In this document: one piece after another, positions 44,825 to 54,799 of the stretch
Layout of the letters: every line of letters begins with the position of its first letter
Position numbering within the stretch: position 1 is the stretch's first letter
DNA from: Bacteroidota bacterium
Lineage (GTDB): Bacteria > Bacteroidota > Bacteroidia > Bacteroidales > F082
NCBI GenBank assembly: GCA_020444415.1
Contig: JAHLLA010000004.1
Coordinates: forward strand, 1 to 64,000
DNA: 64,000 nt
Direction of reading: 5' to 3'
Notes under the pieces: model-generated
What the model was told of the DNA's origin: nothing
Seen by the model: the letters and a program-made list of their open reading frames with translations, nothing else
Database searches by the model: none
Made by a program: the position numbers and the translations under genes

Positions 44825-46870
44825 ATGATGCATGACACACTGAAAGCTCGTATAAGTGAAGGTTTCCTGACCTCGATTTTTGTATTTCTGCTATTTGTGA
44901 CAATGAACAGCACGCATGCTGATATTGTGAATGCAACGGATACCATCCGGGTAAATAAACTTTATCATGAAGGGAAATTGCTTCACTACACAAATCCTGA
45001 TTCAGCAATATACTATTATCAATTGGTTATTTCTGATTACAATGCTATCAAACAGGAAATTGAATCAGATCAGTTGACGGACCTAGATATAAGCTATCTG
45101 GAAAAAGTGATTCAGGCCTTAAACCAAACCGGTAACATATACTATTACGATGACCAATACAAACGTTCGGAGTCGTATTACCAGCAATCTCTAAGAATTG
45201 CGGAACAAGGTGGTTTGAAGGTATATGTAGCAAAAGCCTTGTATGATATCGGGTATATCAGGTATGCTAATAACGATTATCCGGCTGCTATCAAATTATT
45301 CAGAGCATCCTATAAGAAATATGCTAAGATAAATAGAACCGAGGGTATGTTTTGCACACTAAACGCAAGCGGTTTGTCTAAGTATCGTCTTGGAGAATTC
45401 ATAGCTGCCGACTCGCTATATCAGGCGGCATTATTAATGGCAGAGGCGCTGAATGACAGTGTTTATATTTCTGATGTACGGATACATCTTGGAATCCTTT
45501 ATTGTGAACAAGGCAGACTGGATGAAGGCATCATGTTGTTTGAGCAGTCGCTGGACTATTATGAAAAAACAGGTAATACAGATGCCGTTTCTGATGCCTT
45601 GCTGAATATAGGTGTGGTGATGCAGATCGTGGGTGAATACGACAAGGCATTAAAATATATGCTGGAATCCGCCAGTATAGCAGAAATCTCGCAGGTCAAA
45701 TCACAACTGGCCATTCGATACTATCATCTTGCTGATCTGTACTTAGATATGAAAGAAAATGAAAAAGCGTTCGAGTATTGCAACAAAACCCTGAGCGTGG
45801 CTGAAGAAATTGCCGCCAAACCACTGGCTGCGGAATGCAATTTCCTGATGGGGAAGTACTATATGTCAGAAGAAAGATTCATGGAAGCCAACGAACATTT
45901 CTCGACGGCTCTTTCGCTGGTTGAAAAAAGCAAACATAAAACACTTACTGCCAACATAAATCTTTGGTTTGCTAATGCTTTTGTGCAATTGGAGAGAATT
46001 GATGAAGCCATTGACAGGGCCACCAGCGCTTATAATGAAGCTCGCGCTCTAAACCATACTTCGATGCAAAAAGATGCTTCGTATGTGCTCTTTAAATGTT
46101 TCGAGAAAAAAGGAGATCCGGGAAAAGCCCTGAATTGGTTTGAAGTGTATTTTAATGTTTCTGATAGCATCAATTATTATGAGCAGCAAAAAGAAATTCA
46201 GCGCATTGAAGCACATTTCAATTACGAAAAAAAGGAAAGAGAAAATGAAATCCTGCGCAATAAATCTTCATTGCAAGAACAGTTGCTTAAAAACCGAACA
46301 GTCACCTTATTTGCCCTATTACTTGGGGTAATTCTCAGCATTGTTACTATTATCTTGCTCATCAGTCGCATGAAATATGCGAGGGCCCTCAACCGGGAAC
46401 AACAAATGCTCAGCCTGCAACAATTGGAGCAATTAAATAAAGAACTGGATGGCAAAGAGCGTGAACTAGCCACTAAAATGATGTTTCTGAACCAGAAAAA
46501 TGAATTGATAGGTCGCATTATCAATCAATTACAGGAAATTCAAAATGATTCTGATGTGGATTATGATGAGATCAATACGCTGGTAAACGAATTACGCTCT
46601 GATGCACCACAAAGCAATTGGAAGGAATTTGAAACTCAGTTTGTACAGGTACATCCCGATTTCTATAAAAGACTTTATAAAAAATACCCGGAATTGACTT
46701 CATATGAACAACGCATTTGTGCCTTCCTGCGAATGAACCTAAACACCAAAGAAATCGCCTCAATAACAGGGCGCTCAGCCAAGAGCATAGAAGTAACACG
46801 AAGCCGTATCAGACAAAAGTTGCACCTATCCAGAAAAGACAACCTGAGTAGCTTTCTGGCCTCTATTTAA
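44825..46870 (+). CDS. Membrane TPR protein with C-terminal LuxR-type helix-turn-helix
   Basis: A 681-residue protein. It has a signal-like hydrophobic segment (about 14-33), about nine tetratricopeptide repeats (roughly 45-430), a single membrane helix (VTLFALLLGVILSIVTIILL, about 497-516), a coiled coil and a C-terminal LuxR/GerE-type helix-turn-helix (KKYPELTSYEQRICAFLRMN...KSIEVTRSRIRQKL, about 615-675). The layout places the TPRs in the periplasm and the HTH in the cytoplasm. This class is common in Bacteroidota as one-component regulators. It lies directly upstream of the secreted-protein cluster and could control it, but no evidence beyond position was found. ATGs at 44825 and 44828 are equivalent. 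Confidence 0.85.
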   Translation: MMHDTLKARISEGFLTSIFVFLLFVTMNSTHADIVNATDTIRVNKLYHEGKLLHYTNPDSAIYYYQLVISDYNAIKQEIESDQLTDLDISYLEKVIQALNQTGNIYYYDDQYKRSESYYQQSLRIAEQGGLKVYVAKALYDIGYIRYANNDYPAAIKLFRASYKKYAKINRTEGMFCTLNASGLSKYRLGEFIAADSLYQAALLMAEALNDSVYISDVRIHLGILYCEQGRLDEGIMLFEQSLDYYEKTGNTDAVSDALLNIGVVMQIVGEYDKALKYMLESASIAEISQVKSQLAIRYYHLADLYLDMKENEKAFEYCNKTLSVAEEIAAKPLAAECNFLMGKYYMSEERFMEANEHFSTALSLVEKSKHKTLTANINLWFANAFVQLERIDEAIDRATSAYNEARALNHTSMQKDASYVLFKCFEKKGDPGKALNWFEVYFNVSDSINYYEQQKEIQRIEAHFNYEKKERENEILRNKSSLQEQLLKNRTVTLFALLLGVILSIVTIILLISRMKYARALNREQQMLSLQQLEQLNKELDGKERELATKMMFLNQKNELIGRIINQLQEIQNDSDVDYDEINTLVNELRSDAPQSNWKEFETQFVQVHPDFYKRLYKKYPELTSYEQRICAFLRMNLNTKEIASITGRSAKSIEVTRSRIRQKLHLSRKDNLSSFLASI

Positions 46871-46887
46871 AATGTTTTCCTTTCGCA

Positions 46888-46907
46888 CCCCTTTATCCCC
46901 AAAGGGG
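46888..46907 (+). repeat. Hairpin after the TPR-HTH gene
   Basis: CCCCTTT and AAAGGGG pair perfectly around a six-base loop. There is no T-run, so it is a weak terminator at most. It may instead be a repeat element. Confidence 0.5.
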
Positions 46908-46980
46908 AAAACCTAAGCCGCATTACGAGGGTATGAGTGTTTTTGTAAGGTATGTGGAGTGTTCTTGTTGCCTATAAAAC

Positions 46981-47011
46981 TTGCACCTCCCCCGTTCCCG
47001 AAATAACTTTG
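46981..47011 (+). promoter_or_regulatory. Strong promoter upstream of the thioester-reductase/cargo cluster
   Basis: TTG at 46981-46983 is followed after 20 bp by TAACTTTG at 47004-47011, a full match to the Bacteroidota consensus. The start would be near 47018, 19 nt before the ATG at 47037. It is the only strong promoter seen between 46870 and 62000, so the cargo genes may depend on it. Confidence 0.78.
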
Positions 47012-47036
47012 AAGTGCAAATAAACAAGACTTATTA

Positions 47037-48176
47037 ATGAGCATCGAAACCCTTGCATTCAAAAAAGACATTAGGCAGGAGCCCCTGATACATGAGAAAT
47101 GGTCGTTTGCAAAAAGCCAAACTTCTCAATATACCGAAGGTATATTTATTACAGGTGCAAATTCATATATAGGATGCCACGTATTCAGCATCCTACAGGG
47201 AAAATGGTCTGGAAAAATTTATTTATTGATCAGGGCCCAGAATGAAGACGAAGCTTTTATAAAAATGTCAAAAGCTTTAGATACATGGAAACTACCCCCT
47301 ATACATTCAGAGCACATTAGCATTGTAATAGGAGACGTGTGTAGGGCACGTTTTGGAATGCACCTATCTGCCTTTAACGAAATGAAAAGAAACACGGGTT
47401 TGGTGCTTCACCTGGCCATGAACCCTATGTATAATCTTACTTACGAACATTTTAAAAGACTTTGGGTACCTGAACTTAAACGCATGATTAAATTCTGTGG
47501 TAATCCCAAACATCCTAAAAGCCTGCACTATCCTTCCTCCTACAACGCTGATTTTTTCGAAACAGATGAAGATTTCTCAAAACTGGAAAGCAATGCATGG
47601 CAATCAGGCTACGCAGGCTTTAAGTGGGTAGCCAACAAGGCACTTAGAAACGCCTTTGACCAGAATCTGCAAGGATGTCTTTACGATATTCCCCTAGTGT
47701 TGGGTAGCTTAAAAAAAGGGTTATGTCCCCGGCAATACTCCATCTGGTACATTCTAGATATGTTCCTGAAAGCCAAATGCTATATTCCTTTTAAATTTAA
47801 AATTATCCCTGTTGATGTGTTAGCGAAAGTGATCGTTCACAACCTGTTCAAAGACAAGGCAGATAATGGTGACCAGTTTTTACGACCCACATTGAGAAAG
47901 CCCGCTTCTGACAAATTCATTGGCAATGTGGCTACCATCCTGCTGGGCATTAAGAAAAGCACCCAACAACTCATGCGAGAAGGTTACCCCTACAAGGAGA
48001 AATTCGACTTTGTTTTTCCCGACACTTTTTATCCGTTGTTGGAACGGGTAAACCAGCAGGAGGCCATCTTTCCGAAAGGTTTCAACACAAGCTTTTTACC
48101 ATCAACCATAATGGTTTTCCTGAGCAACCTGAACATGATACTTTCAAGTCAGAAAAAGAATATTATAAATGAATAA
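47037..48176 (+). CDS. Stand-alone thioester-reductase-like SDR
   Basis: A 379-residue NAD(P)-binding protein of the male-sterility/thioester-reductase type (NAD_binding_4). The cofactor loop is GANSYIG at 40-46, where the middle Gly of GxxGxxG is Ser. The candidate catalytic residues are Ser167/168 (YPSSYN), Tyr192 and Lys196 (SGYAGFKWVANKAL). Family members reduce carrier-bound or CoA-bound thioesters to aldehydes or alcohols, usually as the last domain of an NRPS, PKS or carboxylic-acid reductase. Here no adenylation or carrier domain is present or nearby. It directly follows the strong promoter and precedes the secreted proteins by 31 bp. The substrate is unknown, and a sugar-epimerase-like role cannot be excluded. 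Confidence 0.75.
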   Translation: MSIETLAFKKDIRQEPLIHEKWSFAKSQTSQYTEGIFITGANSYIGCHVFSILQGKWSGKIYLLIRAQNEDEAFIKMSKALDTWKLPPIHSEHISIVIGDVCRARFGMHLSAFNEMKRNTGLVLHLAMNPMYNLTYEHFKRLWVPELKRMIKFCGNPKHPKSLHYPSSYNADFFETDEDFSKLESNAWQSGYAGFKWVANKALRNAFDQNLQGCLYDIPLVLGSLKKGLCPRQYSIWYILDMFLKAKCYIPFKFKIIPVDVLAKVIVHNLFKDKADNGDQFLRPTLRKPASDKFIGNVATILLGIKKSTQQLMREGYPYKEKFDFVFPDTFYPLLERVNQQEAIFPKGFNTSFLPSTIMVFLSNLNMILSSQKKNIINE

Positions 48177-48207
48177 ATCATTTTAACAAACCTAAAAATT
48201 TACAAAA

Positions 48208-50628
48208 ATGAAAAATTACCTTTTAAAAATCAGTCTGTTAACGGCCCTACTCTTAATTTCAATTCAAATGTTTACACGCACAGTTCATTCATCAATCGGG
48301 GGAGGTAACTGGAACAACATCTCAACTTGGATAGAAGGATTTGTCCCGGGGGAGAATGACACGGCCATCATTCGGGGGCCCGTTATTGTTGGGGATGTAG
48401 ATGGGTATGATATATACCACAGTTACGGCGGCTGGGTTATTGCAGAACAAGGCGGTTCATTACAACCGCATGAATATGGTGGCGGGCTGGGAACCTTTAT
48501 TTTACATGTTGCACATGATTTTGTAAACCATGGCACCTTACATTGCGGCACCAACCCCGATGACTATGAATTCCTGCAGTTGAATATCAACGGGAACATT
48601 TATAACGACGGGAGCTGGAGGCCTGAAAAGACCTTGCTGACAGGTAACGGCCAGCATATAAGCCAGGGACAGGGAAGTGTCCTTGGAGGTGTCTGGGAAT
48701 GTATAGCTCCGTGCGATATCTATGCCGACAGCGACCTCAGGTTCGACTGTATCTTTTATACCAACTATACGAACACCATGGATTTCAACCTCGGAGGTTC
48801 AGCCCTGCACATGGGAAGCCACTCACTGGATGCAACAGGTACGCTCATCTATAACGGTACGATAGAAGGCGACTTCTTTATCAAGGGCAGGTTTGCCGTA
48901 AACAAGAATCCTGCTGACACGCTCAGGTTTGTCGGCAACATCACGGTCAGCGATACCCTGCAGAACAATGAATACGGCGGCGGACTGGGAATTCAAAACC
49001 TCCTGATCGAGGGAAACCTGACCAACAACGGGGTGATCAGGGACAACAATGACCAAAAGAACGACGACCAGCTTAGTATCCTCATAACAGGTGACATTTT
49101 AAATAACGGGCATTGGAGCTGCTATTACGTAAAGCTGGTGGGAAAGCAGGAGCAAAGCATCACCCAGGCCAACGGAATGGTATTCGACTCCTATTTTTCC
49201 GATCTCGATTCAAACAGCAGCATACGTGCCAACAGCAACATCACCATATTACAGGGTTTCAACCTCGGCAGGGCTACACTCTATATGGAGAATGGGATGC
49301 TCCGGGTTGACGGATGGCTGCAAAATGGATATATCGACAACTGCCTGCTGAAAAATGCGTATATCCAGAACCTGACCAGCCTGGATGCCCTTCAGATCTA
49401 TGGCACGGTAACCTGCGACGACGGTAACCTTTTCCTGAACAACGTGGTGGTGATCGACACCCTGCAGTCGAACGAATATGGCGGTGGAAGCAAATATTTC
49501 GACCTGTATGTTGACGGAATATTCAGGAATGATGGCGTTGTGAGGGATAAAAACACTGGTGATAAGCTTCGTCTTCACATTTCCGGCGACCTTGCAAACA
49601 ATGGGTTATGGTCCCATGCCGAAACGGTGCTTTATGGCACCCAGGGACAGAATATAGACCAGGACGATGGCACTTTTTTCGGAGGTAGCTTCATCAACCT
49701 CAACAGCAACAACAACCTCAGCACATGGGTCGGCGACCTCAGCTTTACAGGCAACCTCAACCTGGGCAAGGCCAGCCTCGACATGAAAGGAAAATCACTG
49801 ACGATGGGTGGATGGTTGCATAACGGAGTACTCGACAATGCACAACTTCATGGAGGTTACCTACAATACCTTGATTGTATCAACGGGCTCAGCATGCACG
49901 GAATGGTCATTGTCGACGACAGTGTATCCTTCAATGGTCCTCTTACGGTCAACGATACCCTCATGCCCAACGCATATGGCGGGGGAGCAAAACATTACCA
50001 TATTCCTGTTAACGGAAGTGTATCCAATCATGGCGTGATCATGAATAATAATGGTGGTGAGTCGCTATTCCTTTATATTAATGGCAATATCACCAACAGC
50101 GGCGAATGGATCAATTACCTCACCCATCTGTATGTAAGCAATGAACAGTATATTGAACTGATCGACGACAAACCAATTGAGGGCATAGTAAAATTCGATG
50201 CCGTAGCACAGTCGGAGACTTACCAGTGGTATTTCGATGATTCCATCCTCGACTCGGAGGATTTCGACGGGGAAACATCGCAGGTACTGACCTGGCTCGT
50301 ACCGGTATCATCTGAATGGTATGGTAGTTTTTATTGTGAAACAGGTGAAAGAGATCCAATTGGAATCTTGATTAAAAAAGGTTACACGGATATTCATGAC
50401 AATTATGCTTGTGAAGCCAAAATATGGTCATATGACAAATACATTTATGTCGATTTAACAGAAAGAAAGCGTGGGAAAGCCTCTGTTTATGACCTGATGG
50501 GCAGGAAGATCGGTAGCTTCAATATAAACCAGGGATTAACCAGACAGTACATGGATTTAACAGGTTTTTATATTGTTCAGGTGAGCGTTGATAATAAAGT
50601 GGCTAATAAGGAAATATATCTGAAGTAA
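48208..50628 (+). CDS. Secreted beta-helix-like repeat protein with reduced T9SS C-terminal domain
   Basis: An 806-residue exported protein (signal about 1-25). The N-terminal GGNWNNISTWIEGFVPGENDTAII is a module common in Bacteroidota adhesins. Four internal repeats of roughly 130-150 residues follow, each centred on EYGGG or AYGGG and a run of short strands (NHGTLH, NNGVIRDN, NDGVVRDK, NHGVIMNN). They predict a right-handed beta-helix. The C-terminal domain ends ASVYDLMGRKIG...FYIVQVSVDNKVANKEIYLK, a sorting domain without the usual YPNP start. The coding DNA is clearly GC-richer than its neighbours. Confidence 0.8.
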   Translation: MKNYLLKISLLTALLLISIQMFTRTVHSSIGGGNWNNISTWIEGFVPGENDTAIIRGPVIVGDVDGYDIYHSYGGWVIAEQGGSLQPHEYGGGLGTFILHVAHDFVNHGTLHCGTNPDDYEFLQLNINGNIYNDGSWRPEKTLLTGNGQHISQGQGSVLGGVWECIAPCDIYADSDLRFDCIFYTNYTNTMDFNLGGSALHMGSHSLDATGTLIYNGTIEGDFFIKGRFAVNKNPADTLRFVGNITVSDTLQNNEYGGGLGIQNLLIEGNLTNNGVIRDNNDQKNDDQLSILITGDILNNGHWSCYYVKLVGKQEQSITQANGMVFDSYFSDLDSNSSIRANSNITILQGFNLGRATLYMENGMLRVDGWLQNGYIDNCLLKNAYIQNLTSLDALQIYGTVTCDDGNLFLNNVVVIDTLQSNEYGGGSKYFDLYVDGIFRNDGVVRDKNTGDKLRLHISGDLANNGLWSHAETVLYGTQGQNIDQDDGTFFGGSFINLNSNNNLSTWVGDLSFTGNLNLGKASLDMKGKSLTMGGWLHNGVLDNAQLHGGYLQYLDCINGLSMHGMVIVDDSVSFNGPLTVNDTLMPNAYGGGAKHYHIPVNGSVSNHGVIMNNNGGESLFLYINGNITNSGEWINYLTHLYVSNEQYIELIDDKPIEGIVKFDAVAQSETYQWYFDDSILDSEDFDGETSQVLTWLVPVSSEWYGSFYCETGERDPIGILIKKGYTDIHDNYACEAKIWSYDKYIYVDLTERKRGKASVYDLMGRKIGSFNINQGLTRQYMDLTGFYIVQVSVDNKVANKEIYLK

Positions 50629-50677
50629 ATATTAAAACAAAACTTTTTAATGCTTGCCAAACGTCAAATTTAAAACC

Positions 50678-52573
50678 ATGAAAAAATTCCTACTCCTGTC
50701 CACTTTTGCCTTTTTACTTTTTACTTTTTCCCTGTCTGTCGACAGTCAGGTTTTCGCCCAGTCCTACCCTTCCTGGATTTCAAATGGTCATTTTCCTGAT
50801 GCCAGTGCATCTTCAGCATCGGCAATTGCTATAGATCCATCAGGGAATGTAATGATGGCAGGCAGCAGCGGTTACAATTTTGTTATAAAACTCAATGCAG
50901 GAGGCGATTTACTTTGGTTGCAATCATATGATAGCGAAGATACAATATGTGAAAAACCCAATACACTCTGCGTTGACAACCAGGGAAATGCCTATATCAC
51001 CTTTATGAAACATACACCCGGTGGTGGTTATTGGTCAATCGCGGTGCAAAAATACGATGCCGCCAGTGGCACCATATTATGGGCTTCCGAACTGGCAGAT
51101 GCCCAGTTCAATGGTTTCGAGTGGCAGGTAAAACCTACCTATATGACCATCGACAACAACCATTTGTATGTGGCAGGAACCAAGTTCGACCCAGTCAGCG
51201 GTGACAGGGAAATGCTGGCTATGAAACTCGACTTTAATGGCAACATCATCTGGACTGCCACGCATGCCGGAAGCGGCAATTCCAATTCAAAAAGCATTGC
51301 AGTGGATGCAAGCGGGAATGTGCATATAGCCGGCGATGCCTGGAACGCTTCCATTGACTATTGCGTCGTGAAATTTGATTCCAACGGCAATTTGGTTTGG
51401 GACGAATTCCTGGACGGCGATATTTATCATAATACCGATATCGCGGAAGCAGTTTTGGTGGATGATGCAGGAAATGTATATATCACCGGTTACAACCAGG
51501 TCAGCTCCCACCAAACGGATATTGTAACTGCCAAATACGATCAGAATGGCGTTTTTCAGTGGAAACAGAGTTATGGTAACCCATCATTTACTGATAACAA
51601 TGCCTATTACCTTGCAATAGCAAACGATGGCAACCTGCTGGTTGGTGGCTACAGTGCTTACGAAAATCCTTATCCCGGCAGCGGAAAGGACTATATCTTG
51701 CTGAAATACACACCTTCAGGAAGCCTGGTTTGGGATGCTCGCTATGATTACCAGAATTTTTTGAACGACCACCCCTTCGATTTTGATAAGGGGCCAGACG
51801 GAAGCGTCTATATCTGTGGCATTACGATGAAAAGATGTTTTATTCACAAATTTATCACGGCAGTAAAAGTTAATCCCCAGGGTAACATAGAGTGGGATAT
51901 TCGGGTACCCAATCTCTATGGAACCCCCTGGGAGATTGCCGTGATTGCTGAAAATGAGTTTGTGATAGCCGCGGGTTCGTTCGACACCATCCAGGTAGAA
52001 GATGCAACAGCCATTCATTATGAAACCGGCACCCCGCCCATTTACAATGCAGACATACTTGATGTATATTTTGAATCGCAGGTAGCACCCCCATTTATTG
52101 ATTACGATAACCAGAGGGTGACAGCCACGGTTCATGATACGGCCAATATTGAGTTCCTGGTGCCATTCATCACGCGGTCAGAACATTCGTGCATGTATCC
52201 TGATGATGAAGTGGTCACCAGCTTCATCGAACCCATCTGGTACAACATTACCTCTTTTGACGATCTGATTGAAAAATGGTGGATCGTAGACGTTGAAGGC
52301 GGGTATGTAGGATTTGATGAAAATGAAGGAAGTGATTTGCTGATGTATCCGAATCCGGCTGGTGAAAACATCAGCCTTCAGTCGCTGACACTCAATCATC
52401 AAAATATGGTTGTGGAAATTCACGATTTGAATGGTAGGAAACTGATTGAGAAACATTTCAAATTAGACAATGAAACTATTGAAATGGATATTAGCAAATT
52501 AAAGAGTGGTGTATATTTCTATCGATTAGTCCTCGAGAATAAAATTATAACCAAAAAAATCATTAAACAATAA
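50678..52573 (+). CDS. Secreted SBBP-repeat protein with T9SS type A sorting domain
   Basis: A 631-residue exported protein. The start at 50678 gives a clean signal peptide (MKKFLLLSTFAFLLFTFSLS); an in-frame TTG at 50654 is unlikely. The body has about seven SBBP-type repeats of 50-60 residues (DPSGNVMMAGSSGY, DNQGNAYITF, DASGNVHIAGDAW, DDAGNVYITGYN, NDGNLLVGGYS, GPDGSVYICGITM), a beta-propeller repeat. The sorting domain begins LLMYPNPAGEN and ends IITKKIIKQ. T9SS would export it and anchor or release it at the surface. The SBBP family has no known enzymatic role. Confidence 0.85.
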   Translation: MKKFLLLSTFAFLLFTFSLSVDSQVFAQSYPSWISNGHFPDASASSASAIAIDPSGNVMMAGSSGYNFVIKLNAGGDLLWLQSYDSEDTICEKPNTLCVDNQGNAYITFMKHTPGGGYWSIAVQKYDAASGTILWASELADAQFNGFEWQVKPTYMTIDNNHLYVAGTKFDPVSGDREMLAMKLDFNGNIIWTATHAGSGNSNSKSIAVDASGNVHIAGDAWNASIDYCVVKFDSNGNLVWDEFLDGDIYHNTDIAEAVLVDDAGNVYITGYNQVSSHQTDIVTAKYDQNGVFQWKQSYGNPSFTDNNAYYLAIANDGNLLVGGYSAYENPYPGSGKDYILLKYTPSGSLVWDARYDYQNFLNDHPFDFDKGPDGSVYICGITMKRCFIHKFITAVKVNPQGNIEWDIRVPNLYGTPWEIAVIAENEFVIAAGSFDTIQVEDATAIHYETGTPPIYNADILDVYFESQVAPPFIDYDNQRVTATVHDTANIEFLVPFITRSEHSCMYPDDEVVTSFIEPIWYNITSFDDLIEKWWIVDVEGGYVGFDENEGSDLLMYPNPAGENISLQSLTLNHQNMVVEIHDLNGRKLIEKHFKLDNETIEMDISKLKSGVYFYRLVLENKIITKKIIKQ

Positions 52574-52607
52574 TTAAAAATTTTAGTGCCCTTTAAAACT
52601 AAAAAAC

Positions 52608-54710
52608 ATGAAAAAATTATTACTCCTTTCAACACTAACAATGGCCCTGATGGCCAGCTTAACAGCCCAGCAGTCTGACTGGTTCTGGTTAAGCCCATTT
52701 CCACAGGGAAACAACCTCAATTGCGTTTCAATGGTATCAGATAATACCGCTTATGCTGTGGGCTATCATGGAACTGTATTAAAAACTACCAACCATGGCG
52801 AAAGTTGGGAATTTATAGCAACCGGTTCCACAGCAAATTTTAGCTATGTCAAATTCTTCGATGCTCAAAACGGATGCATTTTAGACGATTATGGATTACA
52901 GCTAGTAACCAATGATGGAGGTATCAACTGGGAAAGCATTGTGGTTGATATTGAGGAAGCTTTTTACTACCTCACTTTTGTTGATCCATCAACCGGTTAT
53001 GCAATGACATGGAATTATTTACTTAAAACCACCGATGGAGGATATAACTGGAATGTTATTCTGAATGAAGGAAGTGCTGTGTTCAACGCAATGTATTTTA
53101 TGGATGCACAAATTGGCTGGATGGCTGGTGATGAAGGCCTGGTAAATAAAACAACCGACGGTGGTACTACTTGGCAGGATATTTCAGCTCCTACTGATGA
53201 AGATTTGGAAGGTGTTTGTTTCCCTACTACCAACCTGGGGTTTGTCATAAGCGATGGATTGATCATGCGAACCAACAACGGGGGCACCTCGTGGGAAAGC
53301 ATAACTTTTAGCTCCGACAATGAATTTACACTTGTGCATTTTGTAAATCAAAATGTGGGCTACGTGTTAGGTGAGAACTGGCATGTCAGTCAAAATCCTA
53401 TACTCAAAACTATGGATGGGGGAAACAGCTGGAATGAACAGGACTCAGGTACCGGACTTGATTTTAACTCCATATCCACTTTTAATGAGGATCATGCGTT
53501 TATCGTTGGCGATAATGGATTGATATTAACAACTGAAAACGGTGGCAATGATTGGATAAAAATCACCGAGAGTGCTCCTATTTCATTTAATGCTACATTT
53601 TTCACCGACACTGAAACAGGATATATCTGCGGAGAAGATGGTGTACTAATGAAATCGACTGACGGAGGCATCACTGCTGATTTTTTGAATACAGGTACAT
53701 CACAAAATATAACAGATGTGTTTTTTATCAATGAAAATACGGGTTATTTCAGTGGCGGTTCTCATGTGCTTTCGAAAACAACCAATGCCGGAGATAGTTG
53801 GACTTCCATCAATGATGGATTATCAGGTGCCCTTTACTCCGTTGTATTTCCTGAAAATGAAACAGTAGGTTATACTTGTGGTAATTTAGGGATTTATAAA
53901 ACAAATGATGGTGGAGAAAACTGGCTGAACCAGATGGAAACAACTGTTACAAATGCGATATACCACCTTTATTTTATAGATAATGATGTCGGTTTCGCTT
54001 ATAATGGGAGTCATTTCTATCATACATCTAATGGGGGTGCTGAGTGGAACGAAATCATTATCGATGACATTCACCTCATCAACAGATGCTTTTTTAAAGA
54101 TGCTCAAAATGGATTTCTAACAGTAGACCTCGACTATACTTACAGCGCTATCCTAAAAACCACAGATGGGGGTGAAAGCTGGGAGATAATACTTCAATTG
54201 GAAAAATCATTAGCTAGCATTCAGTTTATTGATGAAAATACTGGATTTATTGGTGGTGAAGGATTCTTAAGAACAATTGACGGCGGAAATACATGGGTTG
54301 AATTTCCAATTCCCACTGACGATCTTGGAGATATATTCTTTGTTGATGAAAATATCGGATATGCAGTAGGAAATTCAAATTATATATTTAAAACAACAAA
54401 TGGTGGCGGAACGATTACAGGAATAAAAACCAATCCTGGCTCAGAAGCTGCTAACCATCTGTTTTTACAAAACTATCCGAATCCTTTTACTGATCGAACA
54501 ACCATAGAATTTAGAATTCCGGAAACAGCTTTTACAACTTTAATAGTATTTGACCCACTCGGCAAAAAGATAGCCAGCCTAATCCATAAAGAAAAGCAGG
54601 CCGGTGTTTACAAAACCGAATTTCAAAGCAAAGGTTTACCACCGGGCATCTATTATTATAGTCTTTCGGCTGGAAAAAAGACACAGACGAAAAAATTAAT
54701 TATTAAATAG
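52608..54710 (+). CDS. Secreted YCF48-type 14-repeat propeller protein with T9SS sorting domain (copy 1)
   Basis: A 700-residue exported protein with signal peptide (about 1-20) and 14 repeats carrying the YCF48/BNR motif (pattern T-x-D/N-G-G-x-x-W preceded by a hydrophobic GYAVG-like strand), the last lacking its Trp. Fourteen repeats suggest two seven-bladed propellers in tandem. The sorting domain is the NYPNPF type (FLQNYPNPFTDRTTIEFRIP), ending TQTKKLIIK. YCF48 repeats assemble photosystem II in cyanobacteria, but in Bacteroidota they occur in secreted proteins of unknown role. It is a paralogue of the next gene. Confidence 0.86.
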   Translation: MKKLLLLSTLTMALMASLTAQQSDWFWLSPFPQGNNLNCVSMVSDNTAYAVGYHGTVLKTTNHGESWEFIATGSTANFSYVKFFDAQNGCILDDYGLQLVTNDGGINWESIVVDIEEAFYYLTFVDPSTGYAMTWNYLLKTTDGGYNWNVILNEGSAVFNAMYFMDAQIGWMAGDEGLVNKTTDGGTTWQDISAPTDEDLEGVCFPTTNLGFVISDGLIMRTNNGGTSWESITFSSDNEFTLVHFVNQNVGYVLGENWHVSQNPILKTMDGGNSWNEQDSGTGLDFNSISTFNEDHAFIVGDNGLILTTENGGNDWIKITESAPISFNATFFTDTETGYICGEDGVLMKSTDGGITADFLNTGTSQNITDVFFINENTGYFSGGSHVLSKTTNAGDSWTSINDGLSGALYSVVFPENETVGYTCGNLGIYKTNDGGENWLNQMETTVTNAIYHLYFIDNDVGFAYNGSHFYHTSNGGAEWNEIIIDDIHLINRCFFKDAQNGFLTVDLDYTYSAILKTTDGGESWEIILQLEKSLASIQFIDENTGFIGGEGFLRTIDGGNTWVEFPIPTDDLGDIFFVDENIGYAVGNSNYIFKTTNGGGTITGIKTNPGSEAANHLFLQNYPNPFTDRTTIEFRIPETAFTTLIVFDPLGKKIASLIHKEKQAGVYKTEFQSKGLPPGIYYYSLSAGKKTQTKKLIIK

Positions 54711-54799
54711 CACATTGCAAAGTGCAGAGCGTAAGGGAAATAAGTTAATTGTAATCCTCTATGCGCTCTGCTCAATGTATCGGGCATAACAAAAAAAAT
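54711..54799 (+). repeat. Intergenic leader cassette, copy 1
   Basis: The whole gap between two paralogous cargo genes is an 89-bp cassette that recurs at 56909-56997. It contains an inverted repeat (GCAGAGCG ... CGCTCTGC, flanked by CATTG ... CAATG) with a loop of about 30 bases. The A-run before the start codon is also shared. Confidence 0.8.

Noticed and set aside
48823-49578. Antisense open frames in the GC-rich cargo gene
   Set aside because: They mirror the strand-repeat pattern of the coding strand and have no start context or homology that I recognise.
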